64,000 nt of DNA from CAITJF01 sp032654645. Its GTDB lineage: Bacteria > Pseudomonadota > Gammaproteobacteria > Burkholderiales > Gallionellaceae. Below, piece by piece: positions 31,786-40,862 of the stretch. Location of the stretch: positions 186,001 through 250,000 of the forward strand of contig JAULAW010000010.1 in assembly GCA_032654645.1 (NCBI GenBank), written 5' to 3'. The first letter of the stretch is position 1, and every line of letters begins with the position of its first letter. The notes beneath the pieces are model-generated. The model was given only the letters and a program-made list of their open reading frames with translations, did not search any database and was not told where the DNA came from. The translations under genes and the position numbers were made by a program.

Positions 31786-33363
31786 ATGCCCATGGTGTTT
31801 TTTAACCGCCCTTTTTTTCTTGTATTTTCTGCCTTCATTGCGCTTGCGCCAGCACCTGCATTGAGCGCAGTTGAAGAACCTGACCAGAATACGGGCGTTG
31901 CGGTTGCAGTTCAAGCCGAAGCAGCGCCCGCGCCAGGCGACCTGCAGGCGACCCCGCCGTTTGACGCCATTCAGGAACCGTCCACTGTTCCAGTTGCCCT
32001 CGACGCTTCTTCCATCCCTTCCGAGTTTGACCCGGCGCCCACCCCCGAAGCCAGCACTGCACAGAGCGATTTATGGCAACGCATCCGCAATGGCTTTGCG
32101 ATGCGCGAGCTGGACAGCAAGTTGATCGCGCGCCACGAGCAGTGGTATGCCAACCGCCCGGAATATGTAATGCGCATGACGGAACGCGCCCAGCGCTATC
32201 TCCATTTTATTGTGGAGGAAGTGGAGAAACGCGGCATGCCAACAGAAATCGCGCTGCTACCGATGATCGAAAGCGCATTCAACCCCAGCGCCTATTCGGT
32301 GGGACGCGCCTCCGGCATCTGGCAGTTCATCCCCTCCACCGGCAAAAATTTCGGGATGCAGCAGAATTGGTGGTACGACGGACGGCGTGACATTGTCAGC
32401 GCAACAAATGGCGCGCTGGATTATCTGCAAAAATTGCATGACCAGTTCGGTGATTGGGAATTGGCTCTGGCCGCCTATAACTGGGGTGAAGGCGCGGTGG
32501 AGCGCGCGCAGGCGAACAACCGCAAGAAGAAGAAGCCGGTGAACTACGCCAGCCTCAAGCTGCCGAAAGAAACGCGCGGCTATGTACCCAAGTTGCTCGC
32601 AGTGAAGCATATCGTCAGCGACCCGGCCAGTTTCGGCCTGACGCTGCAACCCATCCCGGATCAACCCTATTTTGCTGCCGTCACTTCGGCACGCCATATC
32701 GACGTCAAACTCGCCGCCCAGCTTGCCGACATTACGCTGGATGAATTCAGCGCCCTCAATCCCGCGCATAATCGCCCGGTAATATTGCAGGAAAACGATA
32801 ACGTGTTACTTCTGCCGGTGGATAAAGTAGAAACCTTCCGCGCCAACCTGGAAAGCTACAGCGAACCCCTGGTGTCATGGCAGGCTTATAAGAGCAAGAA
32901 GGGGGAACGCCTTGATAAGCTTGCGCCGCACTTCGGCCTCTCGGTAGAGAGGCTCAAGTCCATCAACGGCATCTCACCGCGCAGCAAACTCAGCAACGGG
33001 CAGGCACTGCTGGTGCCACTAAATGGCGAAGATGCAAACAACGAATTTGAGGCGTTCAATACACATCTTGCGCCTAGCGACCAGCCGCGTGGGCGTATTC
33101 TCTCGCACACCGTGCGCAAGGGTGAAACGCTTTCCAGCATCGCCCACCGCTACCATGTTGGCCTGTCAAAACTGCAAGACTGGAACAGTGGCGTCTCGCA
33201 GCTTAAACCAGGCCAGATCATCACCATAGTACAAGCCGGAAAACCGCGCCGCCCGAACAGGGCAGGCAAGAACAACGTCAAATTAGCCAGTGCCGGCAAG
33301 AACAAGAAACCGGCCGCACGCAAGACACAACACCGTTTGAATGTTGCTTACATCGCCCCTTAA
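31786..33363 (+). CDS. mltD: membrane-bound lytic murein transglycosylase D
   Basis: Cleaves the glycan strand of peptidoglycan to 1,6-anhydro products. The 525-residue protein has a signal peptide (FFLVFSAFIALAPAPALSA) and a Pro/Ala-rich linker. The SLT domain has the catalytic Glu in LPMIESAFNPSAYSVGRASG, then GIWQFIPSTGKNFGM and LALAAYNWGEGAVERA. Two LysM domains follow near residues 365-410 and 435-480 (HTVRKGETLSSIAHRYHVG). No lipobox Cys is visible, unlike E. coli MltD. The C-terminus is strongly basic (PNRAGKNNVKLASAGKNKK). Confidence 0.94.
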   Translation: MPMVFFNRPFFLVFSAFIALAPAPALSAVEEPDQNTGVAVAVQAEAAPAPGDLQATPPFDAIQEPSTVPVALDASSIPSEFDPAPTPEASTAQSDLWQRIRNGFAMRELDSKLIARHEQWYANRPEYVMRMTERAQRYLHFIVEEVEKRGMPTEIALLPMIESAFNPSAYSVGRASGIWQFIPSTGKNFGMQQNWWYDGRRDIVSATNGALDYLQKLHDQFGDWELALAAYNWGEGAVERAQANNRKKKKPVNYASLKLPKETRGYVPKLLAVKHIVSDPASFGLTLQPIPDQPYFAAVTSARHIDVKLAAQLADITLDEFSALNPAHNRPVILQENDNVLLLPVDKVETFRANLESYSEPLVSWQAYKSKKGERLDKLAPHFGLSVERLKSINGISPRSKLSNGQALLVPLNGEDANNEFEAFNTHLAPSDQPRGRILSHTVRKGETLSSIAHRYHVGLSKLQDWNSGVSQLKPGQIITIVQAGKPRRPNRAGKNNVKLASAGKNKKPAARKTQHRLNVAYIAP

Positions 33364-33459
33364 CCGTGCAAAATTGCACCGTCTTCGTATTCATCACATC
33401 ACCCCTCAATCACCCGCATTCTTCCGCCAAAGGTGGAATGAACCAAGGGGTAAGCTCAG

Positions 33460-33564
33460 TATAGGGCGCCTCTAGAAATCCACATTTCATCCCAATGCGG
33501 CGCTACGAAATTTTTTCCGCGCATTGCGTTTGGGCGAACTCTGAATTTTTAGAGGCGCCCTATA
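33460..33564. mobile_element. MITE-like element, 15-bp perfect inverted ends
   Basis: The left end TATAGGGCGCCTCTA (33460-33474) and right end TAGAGGCGCCCTATA (33550-33564) are exact reverse complements; similarity extends imperfectly about 10 bp inward. The 105-bp unit has no coding capacity. The outer TATA may be a palindromic target duplication. It stops 3 bp from the end of the ankyrin/SUMF1-like gene. Confidence 0.6.
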
Positions 33565-33567
33565 TTG

Positions 33568-35031
33568 TTATGGAAGCGACCTCGCGAGACGAAAACCGAG
33601 GTTGTAGTAACTGCTCCCGGGCTCGTACCAGTTGCGACCAGCCTCGCGCCCGACCCGTGGGCTGACGATCCACGAGCCACCGCGAAGCACTCGGTTCGCG
33701 TCATTTCCCTGCCAGGCGATGCCGTCAGCCGGGGCGCCTTTGTAGTCGGCATGGTAGCCGTCCGCTACCCATTCCCATACGTTGCCGCTCATGTCGTGCA
33801 AGCCAAAGGAATTGGCTTGTTTTCCCGCTACAGGATGGGTGCTGTTGTCGCTGTTGCCGTCATGCCACGCCACGCTATCCAGATTGTCGCTGCCGCAGTA
33901 TGCATGCCGCCCTCCCGCGTGGCAGGCGTATTCCCATTCTGCTTCACTAGGCAGGCGGTATTGTTTGCCGGTCATGGCGTTGAGCTTCTGAATGAATACC
34001 TGGGCATCGTTCCAGCTTACTTGTTCCACCGGGCAGTTGTCGCCGCAGCCGGTAAAGTTGCTGGGGTTGTTTCCCATGATCGCTTTCCATTGCCCTTGCG
34101 TCACTTCGGTCTTGCCCAGCGCAAAGCTCTTCAGTGTCACCCGGTGCGTCGAACCCGTTTCACCCATGTCATAACTCCCCGATGGAATGATGGCCAGTTC
34201 GGGGCAATCCGGGCAGTCGCGGATGATTGTTTCGGCTTTTGGTATGTTGGCTTCGGCTTTCGGTACGTTGCCTTCAGTCTTGCTGAGGGCGGCAAGCTTT
34301 TCCTGTGCGGCGGCGGCATGGCTGCCATTGGGGTATTTATCGAGATAAGCCTGCACGGTCAGGGCGTTTTCTCCAGACTGTGACTGATGCCAGAGTTGTT
34401 GTTCCTGCCGGGCGGCAAGTATATCCTGCGCGGCGGCGGCATGGCTGCCATCGGGGTATTTGTCGAGATAGGCTTGCACTGCTATGGAATCTTCACTTGA
34501 CTGCGCTCTTTGCCAGAGATTTTGTTCATCGTGAGCTGCTTGGTCGGTTTTGAGTTTTTGGATGCGGGTTCTTTCCTTGGCATTGACGTCCGAACCATTG
34601 GCAATCAACAACTCAGCAATATCCTTGTGTCCATAAAGGGCGGCGACATTTATCGTGTCAACTTTAGCGCCCTTGGCGATCAGCAGTTCGGCAATATCCT
34701 TGTGCCCCATAATGGCGGCAAAATAAAGAGGAGTACCGCCATGCTTTTCCCTGGCTTTGACGTCTGCGCCTTTGGAGATCAGGAGTTCGGCAACATCCCT
34801 GTGCCCAGAAAGAGTGGCGAAATGCAGAGGCGTGGCGCCATCTTTGTTCTTGGCATTAACATTCGCGCCATAGATTATCTGACGGCTGGCTTCTTTTACG
34901 TTACCTGATTCTGCCGCCGAGAAAAGTTCGTCATTGGTGCTCGTGAGTGTGCTTGCCGCAAAAACACTGAGGGTCAGCGTTTGTGTGAAGCACAACAATA
35001 AGCCATATATCTTCAAAATATTAAGATTCAT
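33568..35031 (-). CDS. ankyrin-repeat protein with C-terminal SUMF1/FGE-like domain
   Basis: A 487-residue exported protein. A signal peptide (LLLCFTQTLTLSVFAAS) is followed by about four ankyrin repeats (KDGATPLHFATLSGHRDVAE and the two GHKDIAELLIA units). Then come two near-identical 40-residue units (VQAYLDKYPDGSHAAAAQ and VQAYLDKYPNGSHAAAAQ) and a sulfatase-modifying-factor fold domain (ALGKTEVTQGQWKAIMGNNP, YRLPSEAEWEYACHAGGR, HDMSGNVWEWVADGY). The stretch RVLRGGSWIVSPRVGREAGR lacks the catalytic cysteines of formylglycine-generating enzyme. It is therefore probably a binding protein, not an enzyme. Confidence 0.85.
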   Translation of the reverse strand: MNLNILKIYGLLLCFTQTLTLSVFAASTLTSTNDELFSAAESGNVKEASRQIIYGANVNAKNKDGATPLHFATLSGHRDVAELLISKGADVKAREKHGGTPLYFAAIMGHKDIAELLIAKGAKVDTINVAALYGHKDIAELLIANGSDVNAKERTRIQKLKTDQAAHDEQNLWQRAQSSEDSIAVQAYLDKYPDGSHAAAAQDILAARQEQQLWHQSQSGENALTVQAYLDKYPNGSHAAAAQEKLAALSKTEGNVPKAEANIPKAETIIRDCPDCPELAIIPSGSYDMGETGSTHRVTLKSFALGKTEVTQGQWKAIMGNNPSNFTGCGDNCPVEQVSWNDAQVFIQKLNAMTGKQYRLPSEAEWEYACHAGGRHAYCGSDNLDSVAWHDGNSDNSTHPVAGKQANSFGLHDMSGNVWEWVADGYHADYKGAPADGIAWQGNDANRVLRGGSWIVSPRVGREAGRNWYEPGSSYYNLGFRLARSLP

Positions 35032-35451
35032 CGTACCTATTCCTCTTGCCAAACAGTTGAACCGACCCCGTCTAAGTTAATAAGGGCCAGAAATTCTTGG
35101 GGCTGAATTACTGGCACAATACACCATCGGCATCTTGGTTGAAAATAATCTGTCATTCCGGATTGCCTGTAATGTTGTTCGAGCACAAACCGGAGAGCCG
35201 GACAAACTCAAATTTTGGGCAAACAAACAATTTGGTTGACTCACGTCAGTGAATGATTGTAAGTTTACCGTTATGTTACGGTATATTGCGGAAAAGCTGA
35301 ATGGGTCGTTTTGTTGCGTATCTGCCATGTTGCTTGTGTGGTTGTTAAAAATGAGGATGGGTGTTATTTTCCTCGCGTTAGTTTGGTTCAACCGATTAGG
35401 TCTCAAGAATTATTGGGTATTTTAGGCGGAGTGTTTTCCTAAGGGGGCGGT
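35032..35451. other. 420-bp gap upstream of the small cytochrome c
   Basis: No coding frame is convincing on either strand. It presumably holds divergent promoters for the ankyrin protein and the cytochrome; no clear -10/-35 pair was identified. The cytochrome start has a strong AAGGGGGCGG ribosome-binding site. Confidence 0.4.
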
Positions 35452-35877
35452 ATGAAAACAAGAATGTTGCTGGGTGCAGTCATACTGACAGCACTTTCCT
35501 TCAACGTGCCGGCAGAAGACATGGCACTGGCGCCAGCACATGACGCTATTAAAGTATTGATACCGGGCGATGTGAGCTTCAAAGACGATGTGCAGCCCAT
35601 CCTGCATGACTATTGCGTGAGTTGCCACTCTCTGGGTGGCAGGGGGCATGCCAAAAGCGGCTTGGATTTGACATCCTACGAGGGGCTGATGAAGGGTACC
35701 AAATTCGGGCCCGTCGTCATCCCCGGCAATAGCAGTACCAGCACTTTCACCAAGCTGCTTACCGGCACCAACAAGGGCTTGAAGATGCCAATGGGTTTGA
35801 ATGAGACAGGCACGCTGGATCGCCAATACATCCTGATTCTGAGGAAATGGGTCAAACAAGGCGCCAAGAACAACTGA
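35452..35877 (+). CDS. small exported c-type cytochrome
   Basis: A 141-residue periplasmic protein with a signal peptide (MLLGAVILTALSFNVPA) and one heme-binding motif, CVSCH, in ILHDYCVSCHSLGGRGHAKS. This arrangement, with VSFKDDVQPIL before the motif and an LRKWVKQGA end, resembles the planctomycete-type cytochrome c (PSCyt) domain. A Met for the sixth heme ligand may be in KMPMGLNE. It lies 176 bp before petA on the same strand and could shuttle electrons to or from the bc1 complex. That link rests on position only. Confidence 0.82.
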   Translation: MKTRMLLGAVILTALSFNVPAEDMALAPAHDAIKVLIPGDVSFKDDVQPILHDYCVSCHSLGGRGHAKSGLDLTSYEGLMKGTKFGPVVIPGNSSTSTFTKLLTGTNKGLKMPMGLNETGTLDRQYILILRKWVKQGAKNN

Positions 35878-36053
35878 TCAATTATTTGAGCGAATATTTG
35901 CTGTTATTGTTTGCCGCCGGCATGGGGCTTGTGTTCTGCGGGCAGGCAGCGCCTGTTTATTTATCCACTATTACCAATAAAATTTCCGGGCAATCGTAGT
36001 GCCGGGTCGGATTGTTATCTGTAAATAATGCGTTAACAGAAGGAATGAGGGAC
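35878..36053. other. petABC upstream gap
   Basis: No gene is seen in 176 bp. The petA start is preceded by GAAGGAATGAGGG. A promoter for the bc1 genes is expected here but was not pinned down. Confidence 0.35.
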
Positions 36054-36647
36054 ATGACTGACACTATGGATCACAGTAAGCGGCGCCTCTTGATCGCTGC
36101 AACGACGGCAGCGGGCGGGGTGGCAGCTGCGGGTGCGGGCGCACCGTTCGTGTTGAGTTTGATGCCGAGCGAGCGCGCCAAGGCGGCCGGTGCGCCGGTC
36201 GAAGTGGATGTGGGCGCTATCCAGCCGGGCATGATGATCAGCGCCGAATGGCAGGGCAAGCCGGTGTGGATTGTGCGCCGCACCCAGGCAATGCTCGATT
36301 TGCTGGCCAAGCACGATGATAAATTGGTTGACCCGAAATCATCTGTTGCGCAACAACCCGAATACTGCAACAACGCTTACCGTTCCATTAAACCCGAGTA
36401 CCTTGTGGTGCTCGGCGTCTGCACCCACCTGGGTTGCTCCCCGACTTTTCGCCCGGAAGTTGCACCGGCTGATCTTGGCGCGGATTGGCCGGGTGGCTGG
36501 TTTTGTCCTTGCCACGGCTCACGTTTCGATCTGGCGGCACGTGTGTACAAAGGTGTTCCGGCACCAAGCAATCTGATCGTTCCGCCACACAAATACCTCA
36601 GTGATACCAAACTCTTGATCGGCGACGACAGCAAAGGAGCCGCATAA
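36054..36647 (+). CDS. petA: ubiquinol-cytochrome c reductase Rieske subunit
   Basis: The [2Fe-2S] subunit of the cytochrome bc1 complex, 197 residues. The N-terminus has a Tat-type signal-anchor (HSKRRLLIAATTAAGG) that leaves the protein tethered in the membrane. The Rieske cluster ligands are in CTHLGCSP and CPCHGSRFD. ATG 36054 is chosen over an upstream in-frame start because of the ribosome-binding site and the Tat motif position. The stop overlaps petB by 1 nt, the first of three linked bc1 genes. Confidence 0.96.
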   Translation: MTDTMDHSKRRLLIAATTAAGGVAAAGAGAPFVLSLMPSERAKAAGAPVEVDVGAIQPGMMISAEWQGKPVWIVRRTQAMLDLLAKHDDKLVDPKSSVAQQPEYCNNAYRSIKPEYLVVLGVCTHLGCSPTFRPEVAPADLGADWPGGWFCPCHGSRFDLAARVYKGVPAPSNLIVPPHKYLSDTKLLIGDDSKGAA

Positions 36648-37882
36648 TGGATAAACTGAAAAAATTGATTGGCTGGATTGATGATCGCTTCCCGCTCATT
36701 TCAACCTATAAAGCGCATGTCTCAGAATATTACGCGCCAAAAAATTTCAACTTCTGGTATTTTTTTGGCTCGCTGGCGCTGATGGTGCTGGTGATCCAGA
36801 TAGTGAGCGGCATTTTCCTGACCATGAACTACAAGCCGGATGCGTTGTTCGCCTTTGCTTCCGTCGAATACATCATGCGCGATGTAAATTGGGGTTGGCT
36901 GCTGCGCTACATTCATTCCACCGGCGCCTCGATGTTCTTCGTTGTGCTCTACCTGCACATGTTCCGTGGTTTGATGTACGGCTCTTATCGCAAACCGCGA
37001 GAATTGCTGTGGATCATCGGCATGATTATTTATCTGGCGTTGATGGGCGAAGCGTTCATGGGCTATCTGTTGCCATGGGGACAGATGTCGTTCTGGGGCG
37101 CGCAGGTGATCGTTAACCTGTTTTCTTCAGTGCCGTTCATCGGGCATGATCTGGCAATCCTGATTCGCGGCGACTTCGTGGTTTCCGATACGACGCTAAA
37201 CCGTTTTTTCGCGCTGCATGTCATCGCGATTCCGCTGATAGTAGTGTTGATTATCGTTGCCCACCTTGTGGCATTGCATGAAGTCGGCTCCAATAACCCG
37301 GATGGCGTCGAAATCAAGAAGCATCTGGACGCCAACGGCAAGCCGCTGGATGGCATTCCTTTCCACCCCTACTACACCGTGAAAGACGGGGTGGGCGTGT
37401 TGGGTTTTCTGATCATCTTCTGCGCGATCATATTTTATGCGCCGAGCATGGGTGGGTACTTCCTCGAAGATAACAACTTCGTTCCGGCCAATCCGATGAA
37501 GACTCCCGAACACATCGCGCCGGTGTGGTACTTCACGCCGTATTACGCAATATTACGTGCGGTGCCGCCAATATTCGGCTCACAGTTCCCGGGGGTGGCG
37601 GCGATGGGTGTCGCTACGGTGATCTTTTTCTTCCTGCCCTGGCTGGATCGCGGCAAGGTCAAGTCGATCCGCTATCGCGGCCCGATCTACAAAATTTTCC
37701 TGACGCTGTTCGTGGTCAGTTTCGTCGGCCTCGGCTGGTTGGGTCTGATGCCCGCTACCCCGACCTACACCTTGATCTCGCGGATACTGGCTGTGGTGTA
37801 CTTTGCGTTCTTCCTGTTGATGCCATGGTATACCAAGATCGACAAGTGCAAGCACGAGCCTGACCGTGTGACGTTCAAATAG
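36647..37882 (+). CDS. petB: cytochrome b of the bc1 complex
   Basis: The 411-residue transmembrane core of the bc1 complex that oxidises quinol and carries two b hemes. Heme-ligand histidines are in LLRYIHSTGASMFF and VLYLHMFRG, and in FFALHVIAIPLI and IVAHLVALHEVGSNNP. The quinol-oxidation site motif appears as TPEHIAPVWYFTPYYA (the PEWY variant PVWY). About eight or nine hydrophobic helices are visible. Its start overlaps the petA stop and petC follows after 19 bp. Confidence 0.96.
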   Translation: MDKLKKLIGWIDDRFPLISTYKAHVSEYYAPKNFNFWYFFGSLALMVLVIQIVSGIFLTMNYKPDALFAFASVEYIMRDVNWGWLLRYIHSTGASMFFVVLYLHMFRGLMYGSYRKPRELLWIIGMIIYLALMGEAFMGYLLPWGQMSFWGAQVIVNLFSSVPFIGHDLAILIRGDFVVSDTTLNRFFALHVIAIPLIVVLIIVAHLVALHEVGSNNPDGVEIKKHLDANGKPLDGIPFHPYYTVKDGVGVLGFLIIFCAIIFYAPSMGGYFLEDNNFVPANPMKTPEHIAPVWYFTPYYAILRAVPPIFGSQFPGVAAMGVATVIFFFLPWLDRGKVKSIRYRGPIYKIFLTLFVVSFVGLGWLGLMPATPTYTLISRILAVVYFAFFLLMPWYTKIDKCKHEPDRVTFK

Positions 37883-37901
37883 GACAGAAAGGTTCGTTGA
37901 C

Positions 37902-38654
37902 ATGAAAGCTATCAATACACTATGGATGCTGGTACTGCTCTTGACGGCGCCGGCAATGGCGCTTGCCAGCGAGGCCGGCGTTCATTTGGACAAAGCTCCT
38001 GTAGATTTGAAAAATACGGCTTCGCTGCAACGCGGCGCAAAGCTCTTTGCTTCAAGATGCCTGGCCTGTCACAGTGCCGCCTACATGCGCTACAACCGCC
38101 TGCGCGACATCGGTATGACGGAGGAGATGATCAAGAAGGAGTTGGAGCTTCCCGAAGACGTCAAGCTCACTTCGACCATGCAGGCCGTCATGGATGCAAA
38201 CTCGGCCAAGCTGGCATTCGGTGTTGCGCCGCCAGACCTGAGCGTGATCGCTCGTTCGCGTAGCGCTGATTGGTTATACACCTACATGCGCACTTTCTAC
38301 GTGGATCCAAGTCGTGCGAGCGGTTGGAACAATACGACCTTCCCCAACGTGGGCATGCCGTTCGTCCTGGCTGATTTGCAAGGCAAGCAAGTGTTGCGCG
38401 TCGAAAATCAAAAAGGCCATGAAGTGAAGAAGCTGGTGCTGGAATCGCTGGGCACAATGTGTACTGCCGGATACTCAATGTGTACTGCCGGTTACGATGC
38501 GACTATTGCCGATTTGACAAACTACTTGGTTTTTATGAGCGATCCATCTAAATTGGTGCGTTCTGAACTTGGCTATATTGTGCTGGGTTTCCTGTTAGTG
38601 CTCTTTGTGTTGGTCTTTGCGCTGAAGAAAGAAATCTGGAAGGACATTCACTAA
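37902..38654 (+). CDS. petC: cytochrome c1
   Basis: The 250-residue heme c subunit of the bc1 complex. A signal peptide (MLVLLLTAPAMALA) leads to the heme site CLACH in FASRCLACHSAAYMRYNRL. The Met ligand is probably in TFPNVGMPFVLADL, and a C-terminal anchor helix (LGYIVLGFLLVLFVLVFAL) ends the protein. Near residue 186 the seven-residue segment MCTAGYS is repeated as MCTAGYD, coded by a 21-bp direct repeat. This may be a recent in-frame duplication. petC is convergent with arnD, with a featureless 178-bp gap. Confidence 0.95.
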   Translation: MKAINTLWMLVLLLTAPAMALASEAGVHLDKAPVDLKNTASLQRGAKLFASRCLACHSAAYMRYNRLRDIGMTEEMIKKELELPEDVKLTSTMQAVMDANSAKLAFGVAPPDLSVIARSRSADWLYTYMRTFYVDPSRASGWNNTTFPNVGMPFVLADLQGKQVLRVENQKGHEVKKLVLESLGTMCTAGYSMCTAGYDATIADLTNYLVFMSDPSKLVRSELGYIVLGFLLVLFVLVFALKKEIWKDIH

Positions 38655-38832
38655 ACTTGTCCATGCCAGGCTGAACCCATTGCAGGCGGATAGTACCGGT
38701 TTTCTGTCGAGTACTGCGCTTCTGCGCAGGCGCAACGGGGTGATCGAATCCAGTACGTTGCGCTGAGTGCGGGGCTGCCCCGATGAACGTAATTTCTGGA
38801 ATGGCAGACTGAATGACGTTCAGAGTGCCTGG

Positions 38833-39723
38833 TTATCCCTGCACTGCAAGCGTGCCTACACGTCCATCCACTTCTTGCACCACCATTTCGCACCGGGGCA
38901 GGGTGCCATCCAGCGCTTCGAGATATTGCCGCAATGACACCAGCTCGTAGCCTTGCTGTTTCCAGCCACTGAGCAATTGCTCGAACACCGGCATCCACTT
39001 GCCCCCCTCCAGTTCGGCATGCAGGGTGAACACATGGCCCGTTGCGGGAGGGTTTTCCGTCAACTGTAACAGGTGCTGCGCCACGTTTTCCAGTGTGATG
39101 CCTTCACGGTTGACGATTTCATCCAGCGTGGGCAGTGTGGTGGGTAATTGCGGGCAGGCGATGATCTCGGCGCTTACAGTGGGAATGAAAGGGTGCGTGC
39201 CGCGCGTGTCGGAACTGTAATCGAAGCCCTGCCTCTGGGTCAGGCGCAGGGCATGGCGGTTCATCTGCCAGCCTGCCGCAGCGTGCGCTTTGGGCGGCTC
39301 GCCAAAAACTTCGATGAACCTGTCTACCGCATGCTGCATCTCGCGTCGTGTCCATTCGGCATCCTTGCACGCCACATGATCCTGCCAGCGGATATGGTCG
39401 TAGCAATGGATACCGACCTCAAAGCCCGCATCGCGCACCGCGCGCATGATGTCCGCGCAACTGCGCCCGATGTCCGGCCCCGGCAGCAGTGTGCCATATA
39501 ACAACGTCTTGATACCGTAATGTTCCACCACCGAAGTGCGCGACACCTTGCCCAGAAAACCGGGGCGGAATACACGCCAGATGGCGCGCCCGGTGTGGTC
39601 GGGGCCGAGGGAAAAAAAGAAAGTGGCCTGCGCGTTGTGGCGTTGCAGTGTTTCGACCAGCCGCGGCACGCCTTTGCGGGTGCCACGGTAAGTGTCAACG
39701 TCAATTTTAAGGGCGAGTTTCAT
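38833..39723 (-). CDS. arnD: ArnD-type deformylase of lipid A modification
   Basis: A 296-residue polysaccharide-deacetylase-fold enzyme matching 4-deoxy-4-formamido-L-arabinose-phosphoundecaprenol deformylase. Motifs are ALKIDVDTYRGT (metal Asp), FFSLGPDHTGRAIWR, GFEVGIHCYDH (metal His) and FTLHAELEGGKW. The start is the ATG at 39723, where family similarity begins (MKLALKIDVDTYRG). It follows the split arnA genes and arnC on the same strand, with 95 bp before it. It is expected to remove the formyl group before L-Ara4N transfer to lipid A. Confidence 0.92.
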   Translation of the reverse strand: MKLALKIDVDTYRGTRKGVPRLVETLQRHNAQATFFFSLGPDHTGRAIWRVFRPGFLGKVSRTSVVEHYGIKTLLYGTLLPGPDIGRSCADIMRAVRDAGFEVGIHCYDHIRWQDHVACKDAEWTRREMQHAVDRFIEVFGEPPKAHAAAGWQMNRHALRLTQRQGFDYSSDTRGTHPFIPTVSAEIIACPQLPTTLPTLDEIVNREGITLENVAQHLLQLTENPPATGHVFTLHAELEGGKWMPVFEQLLSGWKQQGYELVSLRQYLEALDGTLPRCEMVVQEVDGRVGTLAVQG

Positions 39724-39818
39724 AAGAGCGAGTGCTGTGGTTCGAGGACTATGGACTGAGTCAAGGCGGTGGCAACGGTTTTTACCCGTAACTCGGTCCT
39801 CGCACCTCAGCCATGCTC

Positions 39819-40862
39819 TTAATCTACCAGATCGCGCGCCTCGCCGATCTGCCCGCGATACGCATCGAAAATCCTGCGCAGCGTATCCGCCATCGAAGTC
39901 GTCGGTTTCCATCCCAGCTCTTCGCAGGTATTGGTGATTTTCGGCACACGGTTCTGCACGTCCTGGTATCCCTTGCCATAATAGGCTGCGGAAGTGGTCT
40001 CGACCAGTTTCACTTTCTTTGCTGAATCGCGGTACTCCGGATATTCCTCGGCCAGTTTGAGCATCATCGCCGCGAGGTCGCGGATGGAATAGTTGTTGGT
40101 TGGATTGCCGATGTTGTAAATCTTGCCGGATGCGATGCCGTCCTTGTTGGCGATGATTTTCATCAGTGCGTCTATGCCATCGTCTATGTAGGTAAAGGCG
40201 CGTTTCTGCTGCCCGCCGTCCACCAGGCTGATGTTCTCGCCGCGCACGATGTGGCCGAAAAACTGGGTCACCACGCGCGAACTGCCTTCCTTCGGCGTAT
40301 GGATGGAATCCAGCCCGGAACCGATCCAGTTGAATGGGCGGAACAGGGTGAAATTCAGTCCTTGTTCCATGCCATAGCCCCAGATCACGCGATCCATCAA
40401 CTGCTTGGAACAGGAATAAATCCAGCGCGGCTTGTTGATCGGGCCGCAGATCAGTTCGGAATTTTCTGGATCGAATTCCTCGTCGTGGCACATTCCATAC
40501 ACTTCCGAAGTGGACGGGAATACAAGATGCTTGTTGTACTTTACCGCCGCGCGCACGATGGGCAGGTTGGCCTCGAAATCCAGCTCGAACACGCGCAGCG
40601 GCTGCTTGACGTAAGTGGCCGGAGTGGCTATCGCCACCAGTGGCAGAAGCACGTCGCACTTGCGTATGTGATATTCCATCCACTCCTTGTTGATGGTGAT
40701 GTCACCCTCGAAGAAATGGAAACGCGGTTGGTCGAGCAGATCGGTGATGCGCTCGGTGTTCATGTCCATGCCATACACTTCCCAATCGGTCGTAGCGAGG
40801 ATGCGGTTGGACAGGTGGTGGCCGATGAAACCGTTCACACCAAGAATCAAAACTTTTTTCAT
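39819..40862 (-). CDS. arnA: UDP-glucuronate decarboxylase (ArnA C-terminal domain type)
   Basis: A 347-residue short-chain dehydrogenase corresponding to the C-terminal half of bifunctional ArnA. It oxidises and decarboxylates UDP-glucuronate to UDP-4-keto-pentose. It has the NAD-binding KVLILGVNGFIGHHLSNRIL, the catalytic KPRWIYSCSKQLMDRVIWGYG (YxxxK-type site as YSCSK) and FRPFNWIGSGLDS, all typical of ArnA. In Enterobacteria this is fused to the formyltransferase; here that enzyme is a separate gene 230 bp upstream, beyond a repeat-filled gap. Confidence 0.92.
   Translation of the reverse strand: MKKVLILGVNGFIGHHLSNRILATTDWEVYGMDMNTERITDLLDQPRFHFFEGDITINKEWMEYHIRKCDVLLPLVAIATPATYVKQPLRVFELDFEANLPIVRAAVKYNKHLVFPSTSEVYGMCHDEEFDPENSELICGPINKPRWIYSCSKQLMDRVIWGYGMEQGLNFTLFRPFNWIGSGLDSIHTPKEGSSRVVTQFFGHIVRGENISLVDGGQQKRAFTYIDDGIDALMKIIANKDGIASGKIYNIGNPTNNYSIRDLAAMMLKLAEEYPEYRDSAKKVKLVETTSAAYYGKGYQDVQNRVPKITNTCEELGWKPTTSMADTLRRIFDAYRGQIGEARDLVD

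Noticed and set aside
33568..34240. Active formylglycine-generating enzyme
   Set aside because: The catalytic cysteines in the RGGSW region are absent, and no sulfatase gene is nearby.
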